Source of the DNA: Amborella trichopoda
Taxonomy: Eukaryota > Streptophyta > Magnoliopsida > Amborellales > Amborellaceae
DNA: 64,000 nucleotides
Assembly (NCBI RefSeq): GCF_000471905.2
Contig: NW_006499883.1
Location: forward strand, 1,780,335 to 1,844,334
Direction: 5' to 3'
The notes under the pieces are model-generated. The model saw nothing but the letters and a program-made list of their open reading frames with translations, made no database searches and was not told the origin of the DNA. Made by a program: the position numbers and the translations under genes. Below are positions 37,501 through 47,100 of this stretch, piece by piece; within the stretch, counting starts at the first letter, position 1, and the number at the start of each line of letters is the position of its first letter.

Positions 37501-37706
37501 CCATGTGGATTAATGGGGCCGCATTAGGCCCATCAGGAATATTAGAACCTCTGTCCATCCTTTGTTTTTTTCGCTTTTTCTTGTTACCCACTTGTAAAGT
37601 CAGTTTCGTGGTTTATAGATTATCACAGTTAGGGAGTTCTTAAGTATTCAAAGATTTCCTCTCTCTGTGTTCTTGGTTTCTTCTTACTAATTGGCAGGCC
37701 TGTGTT
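31528..37706 (+). pseudogene. eEF1B (elongation factor 1-beta) truncated duplicate
   Basis: This is a direct-orientation duplicate of the gene at 44112-53222, matching it in exons, introns and 3' flank. Exon equivalents are 31766-31882 (exon 2), 34662-34739 (exon 3), 34883-35006 (exon 4), 35146-35261 (exon 5) and 36993-37145 (exon 6). Exon 1 and the promoter are absent, because homology starts within intron 1 where the Tat fossil ends. Further damage: exon 3 is 1 nt short, the exon 4 acceptor AG is GG, the exon 4 donor is GC, exon 5 has a net 1-nt frameshifting insertion, and the exon 6 acceptor and first bases are deleted. The final codons ([14 protein letters not shown]) are still intact. 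Homology ends near 37706, where a LINE begins. No functional product is plausible. Confidence 0.93.
36205..36880. mobile_element. About 0.67-kb insertion in the pseudogene's intron 5
   Basis: The flanks ATTATAA (36191-36197) and GTACC (from 36887) are nearly adjacent in the intact gene (52941-52958), so the intervening sequence is extra in this copy. It has no coding resemblance I trust and no clear terminal repeats or target duplication. Its borders are approximate. Confidence 0.5.
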
Positions 37707-39080
37707 CTTTCTAATAGGAGATACGCCATTGAAATTGGCATTTCCTGATATTTTTGATAATATTGCTCAGCCAAATTCCAAGGTGTCAGAGTTTTATGAA
37801 TTTAGGGGGAATCAAATAGTGTGGAATCTTAATCTCCCTTATAATAGAATAGATGATAATGTCTTCTCTTGGCTTCTTGCTTTGATGGAAAAGCTGAACC
37901 AAGTCTATATTCCAAGGGATTTGGGTGAAGTTGTTTGGGAGATTGAATCTAATGGAATCTTCACGGTTAAGTCGGCATACCAGCTGCTGTTCCATGATCG
38001 TGTGTGTTGGTCATTACCACAAGTGGCTACTTTTTGAAAGTGACATATCCCTCATAAAGTTCAAATGTTCCTTTGGTTGTCTACCCAAAACAAGATCCTC
38101 ACTGTTGTTGATAACCTTATTAAAAGGGGGAAAAATTTGCGGAATGTTTGTCTCGAGCAAGGTATATAGTGAATCTGGGGTCCATTAGTTTTTGCATTGG
38201 TCTTTTGTTTCAAGAATTTGGTCGTGGTTCTTCACAAAACTTGGGGTGTCCACGGTCATGCCTCAAAGTGTCTTGGGAGTTGTCACCCAACTAGCTTTAC
38301 CTCATCTCCCAAAGGCTGGTATATATAATTTAGCAAATTACTAGAGGAGTGATTTATGGGAGGTGTAGAAAAAGCGTAGAACAACTTTTGATGGGGTGTA
38401 CTTACCTTTTCATAAAGTTCTTAACTCAGTTAAGCACTCGTTGTGGTGTTGGTTGGCAGCAACTAAAGAAGAGTGGGGCATTTCGGAGATTGATGTAGCT
38501 TTCAATTTGGATAACCTCTATAGGATGAAACTCATTAAATGTCGGCATAGATCTGTGTGGACTCCACCTTTACAGGGTATGCTCAAACTGAATTTTGATG
38601 ATAGCTCTTTTGGGGACCCAAGTCTGGCCAGGATAGGGGGTGGTGAGGGATTGGAATGGAGGATAATCTTTAACTTTGCTGGTCCAATTGGAGAGGCCAT
38701 TTCAAATAATGCTGAGCTTCTTGCACTCTTTCATGGTCTAAAAATTTTTATTGCCAAAAATCTTGGAAGTTATCTGACTATTGAAGGAGTCTCTTTGAAT
38801 GTCATTTGGTGGTGCAATAAAGAACAAAGAGTACCATAAGAGCTCAAGTTCGTATGGTTGTAGATCCTCAAAATGGTGGAGCCTCTCTCAGTTTCTTTCA
38901 ATCACATTTTTAGAGGTGAATGCCGGACTCTTTGGCTAAATGTGGTGTATCCTTACCCTCTCTTAAGATCTCAGATGATGTAATTTCCACTGTAATTTTA
39001 TTCTTCAATAGAGGTGTTTTTTTTTTAATGAAGTTGATATTTTTTTCAATAAAATTTGTTAGCATTGGTAAAAAAAGTTT
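37707..39080 (+). mobile_element. LINE (plant L1-type) 3' part: zf-RVT and RNase H
   Basis: The frame at 37702-38037 carries the zinc-binding reverse-transcriptase-associated domain (zf-RVT) with its hallmark WEIESNGIFTVKSAYQLL. The frame at 38396-38839 carries a plant LINE RNase H: WTPPLQGMLKLNFDDSSFGD, then GPIGEAISNNAELLALFHGL. The RNase H tail PDSLAKCGVSLP follows in another frame at about 38921. The reverse transcriptase core and endonuclease are missing, which is the usual 5' truncation. At least two frame disruptions separate the parts. The copy starts where eEF1B homology stops, so its insertion or a later rearrangement defines that edge. The A-rich 3' end is near 39080. Confidence 0.85.
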
Positions 39081-39627
39081 ATTTCAAATAGAGAAAAATA
39101 TGTGTAAAACTGCTCATGAGTTTATTTCATATAACTTATGATGGACGCTACGGAACAATAAATAATTCTGGATCATGAGTAATTTGTAAGAATAGTGAAT
39201 TATCAGTTATAATGAACATATCCTAATAGGCATGTATTATTCTCTTTATCTCAAAAATGGTTTGATAAGGCTGCAACTCTTTGATAGCGCTGCAGCTCTA
39301 TCAAAATAAGTAAAGCCTCACCTCATAACTATCGGAAATCGGAAATTGCAATTCAAGTATTGGAAAACTTCTATATTGATCATCTCAGCTTCAACATTAT
39401 GGATGTAAAAAACAATAAGGAATTTAAGCTCAACAAATAGTGTATATTATAACAAATTATCTAGACTGTCCATTTCACCCTAAAAATAGATATTCATTGA
39501 TCCGTAAGGTCTTTGCCATTTTTTTAGTTTCAAATTTTATTAGTAATGTTGAAATTTGATTTTAGAGCCATCATGGAGATTTATATTCCCAAAAGTGTTG
39601 CTTTTCATACAAGGATTTTGATAAAAT
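39081..39627 (-). mobile_element. Diverged M1-like MITE fragment with unassigned flank
   Basis: From about 39262 the reverse complement of M1 can be followed: TTGATCATCTCAGCTTCAAC, then AAATAGTGTATATTATAACA. The match fades before the LTR at 39628 and no ends can be set. From 39081 to 39260 nothing was recognised. Confidence 0.45.
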
Positions 39628-41578
39628 TGTTAAAGTGTATTTTCTAGAAATTATACTAGTCTTTATTTTATTTTATTATGAGTGATGTAATGAGATGGTA
39701 CTTGTAAGTTTGTGTAATAGGTAGTTATGAAACTACTAAGTAGTTATTTGTTAAATTATTGTAGTAAATATGGTTGTATGAACCTCTATTTAACGAGAGG
39801 TGTAGTGAGAAAACTTGGTCACGTGTTTCAAATTTGTATTGCTTTTGTGTACCCCATTTTTCAATTTTGAATGAAAGTTTTTCTTCCACTCATATTGATT
39901 GTTCTTCTTATATCTCTTTAGTTGTGAGCCTTGGGCTAATATGACATTGTTATACTAATTGAGAAGTGGATTGTTTCGGTATTGTAGCATCTGTTTTTTT
40001 CCATATAGTATTAGAACCACAAGGGTGGCGGTGATATTGTCTTGACTTGGTGAAGAAGATCGATTGTCTCTTTTAAGATGGATCCGGGTGGAAGGTTGAA
40101 TAGTTTGAGTGTTGATTTGGGAACTCAATTCAATGTGATATTTCTATTTCCAAATTTTTCTTAAAGATCGAGAATCTTTGTCTGGAGATCTCATGTTGTT
40201 CGAAAATAACCTATTTCGGAGGCATGAAAGAAGCAGTGCATCATTCGTGGGTTAAAGAGAGAGTATGTTCCCTATGTTACTTCTATTCAAGGGTAGGCTA
40301 TACAAGCATCCTTGGTGGAGTTTGATAATCTCCTTGATGGCCAGTCAAATGGCCGAATTTTCGATTTTGGGAAGTGATGAAGATGATCTCATCACACTTA
40401 AGAGCCAGTTTATGGTCTCCTCTCTAGAAAATTACTTGAAGGGAAAGTGTTAAAATGGTTAAAGTGTATTTTCTAGAAAGTATATTAGCATTTATTTTAT
40501 TTTATTATGAGTGATGTAATGAGATTGTACTTGTAAGTTCGTGTAGTAGGAAGTTATGAAACTAGATAATTAGTAGTTAAGTTATTGTAGTAAATATGAT
40601 TCTATTTAAATAAATAGAAGTGTGGTGAGAAAATTGGGTCGCATGTTTCAAATTTGTGTTGCTTTTGTTTATCCCATTTTTCATCTTTGAATGAAAGTTT
40701 TCTTATACCTCATATTGATTGTTCTTCTTATATCTCTTAAGTTGTGAGCCTTGGGCTAGTGTGACATTGTTACACTAATTGAGAAGTGGATTGTTCCGGT
40801 ATTGTAGCATTTGTCTTTCTCCATTTGGTGTCAGAGCCACAAGCGTGGCGATGATATTATATTGATTCACTTGGTGAATAAGATCGATTGTCTCTTTTCA
40901 GATGGATATGAGTGGAAGGTTGAATAATTTTAGTGCTGATTTGGGAACTCAACTCAATGTGATATTTCTATTTCCAAATTTTTCTTAAAGATCGAGAATC
41001 TTTGTCCGGAGATCTCATGTTGTTCCAAAATAAGCTATTTCTTCCCTATGATGCTTCTATTCAAAGGTGGGCTATACAATCATCCTTGGTGGAGTTTGAG
41101 AATTTCGTTGATGGCCGGTCAAATGGCTGAATTTTCGATTTTTGGATGTGATGGAGATGATCACATCACACTTAAGAGCATGGTCTCCTCTTTAGAAAAT
41201 CACTTTAAGGGAGAGTGTTAAAATGGTTAAATTGTATTTTCTAGAAATTATATTGGCCTTTAATTTATTTTATTATGAGTGATGTAATGTAAGTTTGTGT
41301 AGTAGGAAGTTATGAAACTAGATGATTTGTAGTTAAGTTATTATAGTAAATATGATTGTCATAACCTCTATTTAAAGAGAGGTGTGTAGTGAGAAAATTT
41401 GGTCTCATGTTTTATTGCTTTTGTGTACCCCATTTTTCATCTTTAAATGAATGTTTTTCTTCCACCTCATATTGATTGCTCTTCTTCTATCTCTTTGGTT
41501 GTGAGTCTTGGGCTGGTGTAACATTGTACATTAATCGAGAAGCGATTCTTCCAGTATTATGGCATCTGTCTTTCTCCA
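39628..41578 (+). mobile_element. TRIM-like LTR retrotransposon tandem array: LTR-internal-LTR-internal-LTR
   Basis: Three LTR copies lie at 39628-40003, 40448-40823 and 41216-41578, each starting TGTTAAA and the first two ending in CCA or CTCCA. After the second LTR comes TTTGGTGTCAGAGCCAC, the usual primer-binding site complementary to initiator methionine tRNA (a variant follows the first LTR). Before the second and third LTRs are purine tracts (AAGGGAAAG and AAGGGAGAG) that serve as polypurine tracts. The two internal parts (40004-40447 and 40824-41215) match each other and hold no convincing pol. The arrangement is a tandem array sharing its middle LTR. The LTRs differ by scattered changes, so it is not recent. 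It has no coding capacity of its own. Confidence 0.85.
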
Positions 41579-42759
41579 CACATTTGAAGTGAGGCTTTAT
41601 TTTGTTTTCATAAAGCCTAAACTTTGTAGGACCTTCATTTTTTACATTTCTATATGCGGAAGTTTTTTTTTTTCAAAATATTTTTTTAAGAATTTTTAAT
41701 GGTCTTATGATTCTCTCATCTTGCATGTTCATCAGTATATCTTAGCTAACGAAAATTGTGCATAGGATCATGCAGTGCCATTTGTGATCAAGTCTTATCG
41801 CCGTTCAATCACCATACGGACGAATGCAAGTAGCGTAGGGCTTTATTAGATGATCCATTTTGTTCTAGCCCCCCTCTCTCTTAATCACCGTCAATAAAAT
41901 AATTGGGCGGTGTCGAAACTTACGACCCCATAGTTAAAGCATGTGCTTTATACGTGTGATGATATCATTAAACATCTAAAAGAAATAAAAAATTTCCATC
42001 TAAAGATATAAATAACAAAAAGAAAAATTAATTATAACAATTATGATATTAGACTTTATGGTCATCTTAAATAAGTTAAATTATAGGAGAATTTAAATTG
42101 TACTAATATAATTAGTTAAATTATCTAGAAAAATTAGCTATTAACAATATAAAACTATAACATCTGCTAATAAAATATAAAATATATTAAAATAAAAATA
42201 TTTGTAAATCAGAAATATCAATACTTTAAAATATAAAGTTCATAAAATTCATAAACACAAAGAAAGATGATATCCTTTGTTTTCTGGAAAATAGGATATC
42301 GCCTTTTATACTTTTGAAAATTTGTAATTAGTATACATAAATGTCTTTCTTAAGTATTATTATAAATTTTATAATTTAAATTTAATATAGCTTAAATACT
42401 ATGAGAATAAAAAAAGCTACCATCCAACTTTTGTTCAAAACAAAATGTCTTTTAAAATTCCTAAAATTGGGAAATTTGAAAATATTGTCATTGATCGTGA
42501 TGCTAATGTAATGACTATTGGAATTTACAAATCGAAAACCATGTTCATATTTTATGTCAATGATGTAAGTATAACCAATTCAACATACATGATAAGCCAG
42601 TGTTTCATAAAAGAGTTAAGTTTGTCTAAGGTGTCAACCTTATGTTATTGAAGGTGGGCCTCAAAACTATGCTGAAAATGCAGTTTTTACAATAGGATCC
42701 TTCATTGTTTTTACAAAATAGTATTGATAGATAGATTTAATAATGTAGTATTAGATGAA
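41579..42759. other. AT-rich stretch with no supported gene
   Basis: From 41960 to 42440 it is extremely AT-rich. The 42445-42651 open frame has no domain I recognise and is not called. Confidence 0.5.
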
Positions 42760-43151
42760 AGGTGTGGTTTATATAATGCCAAGGCTTTAAACAATTAAAG
42801 TAAAACGCACCTTCAAATAGTGTCGAGAAATGTAGTTTTAATATGGAAATCTTTGTGATAGCCTTAAAATATATTTTCATCTCTAATTATAAAATTTAAA
42901 GTTTCAAAAGTAGTATAGTTCGAGTAGATCTATGAAGACTTAAAAATCTTGAAAATTGACAATCCAAAAATGTATTACAAGATGCACTATTTCTAAAACT
43001 TAAAATCTACTTTTTTTCATGTCCATGCATCTTGATGTCGAGATGATCAATTTTAGGATATTTGGGCATCAAAATGACCTCTTCTAGTGAAATTTTTGAG
43101 GCGCTCCTTAATTTGATTGTTTAGAGCCTTGCACTTACATAAATTTTTCCT
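42760..43151 (+). mobile_element. MITE family M1, complete copy, first of three upstream of eEF1B
   Basis: The left end AGGTGTGGTTTATATAATGC and the right end TTACATAAATTTTTCCT pair as inverted repeats. The flanking octamers TAGATGAA (42752-42759) and TAGACAAA (43152-43159) match at 6 of 8 positions. The internal blocks are typical of the family. Confidence 0.8.
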
Positions 43152-43163
43152 TAGACAAATAGA

Positions 43164-43560
43164 TAAGGTTGTGGTTTGCATAAGGTTGCAACCTTAAACA
43201 ATCAAATTATTGCGCACCTCTAAATTTTATTATAAATGTAATTTTGATACCACAAATTCCTAAGGTAGGTTGGGAATCTATTTTCATTTCTAATTATAAA
43301 ATTTTAAACTCTAAAAGTAGTTCAAATCAAATAGATCTATAAAGACATGAAAATATTGAAAGTAGACGGTCTTCATACTGAGTCGTAAGATATTCATACT
43401 GAGTCGCAAGATACATTATTTTACGGAGCCAAAATCCTTTTTTCTTTTCATATTCATAAATCTCAATGTCGAGATAGTAAATTAGAGCATTTTTCAATAT
43501 CCAAACAACTTTTTATGATTGATTGTTACATGCACGTCTAATTGCAACCTTTTATAAACT
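43164..43560 (+). mobile_element. MITE family M1, diverged subfamily copy, second of three
   Basis: It starts near AGGTTGTGGTTTGCATAAGG and ends near TTTTATAAACTTTTTTC. Its arms carry TTGCAACC where the other copies have TTGAGGTCC, so it may be a distinct subfamily. It also holds a 20-bp internal duplication around TTCATACTGAGTCG (43374 and 43393). It abuts the next copy. Confidence 0.65.
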
Positions 43561-43569
43561 TTTTTCAAT

Positions 43570-43954
43570 GGGTGTGGTTTGTATGGAGCCAAGGTTCTAA
43601 GTAATCAAAATAAAATACATTTTCAAATAGTATCTTGAAACCATTTTTCTACTGAAAATCTTTATAATAGCCTTAAAATATGTTTTTATATTTAATTATA
43701 AAATTTAAAACTTTGAAAATAGTGTAGATCGAGTAAATTTATAAAAACTTAAAAATTGACGGTCTAAAAATACGTTACAAGATGCATTATTTCGAAAACT
43801 TGAAATCTATTTTTTTTCTCATGTCAACGCATCTTAATGTCGAGATGATCAATTCAATGATATTTGAGCATCAAAACAACTTCTTGTAGTGAAAATTTTG
43901 AGGTGGGATCTAATTTGATTGATTAGATCCTCGGCTCCATATAAACGTTTTCCT
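43570..43954 (+). mobile_element. MITE family M1, complete copy, third of three, next to the eEF1B promoter
   Basis: A 385-bp copy starting GGGTGTGGTTTGTATGG and ending ATAAACGTTTTCCT. The flanking octamers TTTTCAAT (43562-43569) and TTTTGAAT (43955-43962) match at 7 of 8 positions. Its right end lies 44 bp before the TATA box of the eEF1B gene. Confidence 0.82.
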
Positions 43955-43998
43955 TTTTGAATATTATAATGCGAATCCTGGTACATACGTTCCCCTTC

Positions 43999-44030
43999 TA
44001 TAAATAGAGAAAGAGGTCTATTTAGGGTTT
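43999..44030 (+). promoter_or_regulatory. eEF1B core promoter: TATA box and telo-box
   Basis: TATAAATA lies at 43999-44006, 106 bp before the start codon. TAGGGTTT at 44023-44030 is a telo-box (AAACCCTA on the other strand), an element known from promoters of plant translation-machinery genes such as eEF1A and ribosomal proteins. Its position suggests transcription starts around 44030-44040, giving a short leader. Confidence 0.65.
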
Positions 44031-44111
44031 TCTGAGCGCCACTGGTTATTCGTCCTTGGATCTTTTCTAGAGAGAGAGAAACGACGAAGGGCTTTCTCTC
44101 ACTTAGCTTCA

Positions 44112-47100
44112 ATGGCGCCATCATTTTCAGATCTTCATACTGAGGCTGGCCTCAAGAGCCTAAATGAATTCCTCTCTGGAAAGGTGTTCATTACAGGGTA
44201 TCTCTCTCCTAAAAGTCTCGTCTTTGTTTGAATTCTTTCCGTATTGTTCAGTCTGTTTCTCTTTTTTCAGTTTAATTGCGTTTATTTATTATTTTGAGGT
44301 CTTTCTGTGCTTTTGATTTGTTCAGAACTCAAGTGAGTAAAGATGATATCAAGGTTTATGCGGCAGTTCCATGTGCTCCCGGTGATGAGTTCCCTTATGC
44401 AGCTTTCTGGTATAAAAACATCTCTGGAGTCTTAAGTGACTGGTAAGTGTTTGAGAATTTACTGTTTTTTGTTTTAGTCATGGAAGTTATGAATTGTATC
44501 CGGTAACAAATTGAATATAAATTGCTTTTGTTAGGGGCAATTGCTCATCCATCTTAACAAAATGAATGTGGTTTTAGTTGCATACTGATTTATTTCAATT
44601 GAAAATTGATTTTTTTCTCCCTTATATTATATTGGAAAATTTATATCCTTATTTTTGTAGGAATGATCTAACTTTTCTTTGAACGAAAACTGTGGAAGAT
44701 CTATATGTGGGTTATTACTGTAAATTGATGATCTAGGGGTCTTAGTGTGGTGCTAAACATTTATTTGTGGGAATTCATTGGTTATTTTTGTGGTCTTGCA
44801 TGTTATATTTTTCATACTTAATTCATGATTTTTTTTATAGGGTTGTTGGATTCTCTATGATGCGATTGAGAACGATATGAGTAATGTTCTTTATTGGTTT
44901 CTGTTGGCCTGAGTGTGACTGATGCATCTGGATATGTTTTTGCTTTTTAATGTTTCAAATGTTTTTGAAAATTCGTAATTTTATGTTATATGATATGATG
45001 TTACATAATTTGTGTTTTTTTTATTGGTATGGCATTGCATATGCTCTAGCATTTGTGCTAAAAACTGCAAGAATTTAGGGCTATTGCCTTTCATGGTATC
45101 AAAATATCACCCCTTAACTGCCTTTCTATTCATCATGATTTTATGATGACCTTTATGGTTAAATTAGTGGCCTGGGGAGTGTTCATCTTAAATGGATGCA
45201 TGATTTGTTGAGAATGAGGTGGGGTGAGCAATATGATGGCATTTCAAAGGGTTGTGTATTCTCACCAATGGTATCCGCGAGCGAATCATATCGTAGACGT
45301 ATGATGAGTTACAAGCAAGGGGTCCTCTTTCCTTTCTACACTATGATGATGGATTGCTTTGGAAGGGTCTTGACCGATGGTGGCAAGTTATTTTAGTTAT
45401 TGATGGTGTCCAGTTGACAATGGTGAAGGATTTCCCCCAAAAAAATAAAAAATAAAGAAAAAAGGACAGCGGTGAAGGGTTTCAGTTATGCTTAATCATT
45501 ATAAACTCCATCTCGATCTTTTAAATGCTACTATGTTTTGTGTGGTTCTGCGAAGGATCAAATGAGATCTCTTTGATTTTTCCTCAGTCCCATGATAGCA
45601 TCCTGTGATATTCAATTTTCTGTGAGATATTTTACCATTGGGAGAAATTCAAAGAGATTTTCTAGCTTTTGGGGGTGGATGACAGGCATTTATTTCAGGC
45701 TGTGTGGGGAGCTTCATTATTAACCCAAGAAGTGTGAATGCAGATCCTAGTGTTGCAAACCAGAAACTTGCTTAGTGGATATGAAGACTAGAGACTAGTG
45801 GAAAAGCTTTGATGCTTATCATTTTTCATCGTTATATAGGTTTTGTAAGGGATTTCTGATTTGCTGATTTGGGGACGGTGTACATTCTTGGAAAGTTGTG
45901 TTGTGCCTTTTACTTCTTCAATGCTAGATTCGTGGCAAAAGTGGATTAGGATCATTTGGATGAGAATGAAGGTAGCAAGTTATAAATGGTGACTGCACAA
46001 AAATTGCTTGGGAGTTACTATTTAGCAATGTTGGAAAAAGTACCTTGGTGGCCTAACTCGTCCCTTGTCTGATACAAGCTACTCTTGCTGTCCAAGTTGG
46101 TTCCTCAAAAAAATCTTGTGGATTCGGAAAAAATTATGAAGATTCAGAAAAAAAATAGAAGAAATAAAAATATATAAAAATTAAATCTTTATTAAAATGT
46201 CAGGTGAATATTCAAGTTACGATTTAGTCTATTACAGTTGTGAAAATGTCGGGTGCATATTAAATCTTTATTAAAATCTTGCAAATCCTATTATTTAGTG
46301 CTTTTTCTTTATTGAGAAAAAAGCCTATGATTGGACAAAGAACGCAAGAAAAAATAGGCTTTGGGGAATAATTTTCATCGGAGCTCGACCAACTCTTGCA
46401 AAAAAAAACACAACTTCAAAATCGGGCAAAACCTAGGTTGAAATATCTGTCAAATTTGATGTTTTTGCTCACATCTGATCTAGGTAATGGATAGCTATGC
46501 AAAAATGAGTGTATGGGCAAAATTTGTGCACAATGGCTGTTTTTTTGTATGCCCTTGTTGTTTTCTTTTGGGGGGAGGGGGGTGGGGGTGGGGGTGGGGG
46601 TGGGGGTGGGGGTGGGGGTGGGGGTGGGAGTGGGGAGGGTGTGGTTTTGTATGGGCTTGGCACCCTACTGAGCTCGAGAGACTTGGGCGAATTTGTGTTG
46701 ACCAAGGTTTCAAGAAACGCTAGGCGGTCGTCTTGTAGGCGGGCGTCCTGTGTTGACCAAGGTTTCATGTATTTGCTATCCAAATGCCCATATATGCATA
46801 TATTTGTGTCAAATTTTGTAATTTATTCCATTTGAAAATATTGCAATTTCGCAACATACATTTGTATATACAAACATATCACATATCTCTAGTTGAGAAT
46901 AAACTTGTTCATAATTTCAAACCATACAAACATTTAAAAGTTTAATAGGCTATTGTAAGGTCTCCAACTCTCATATTCTCCATATTCCATATCCATAAAA
47001 TAAACTATAATAACATCCAAGTCTCCAAGTCTTCAACAAACTGACTTCCAAAACTATAAAAAACTATTAAACCACACAAGAAAATAGGCCAAAAAGGCAA

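Noticed and set aside
46469-46835. Open frames on both strands rich in Pro, His/Pro or Gly/Trp
   Set aside because: They are translations of the (TGGGGG)n microsatellite in eEF1B intron 2.
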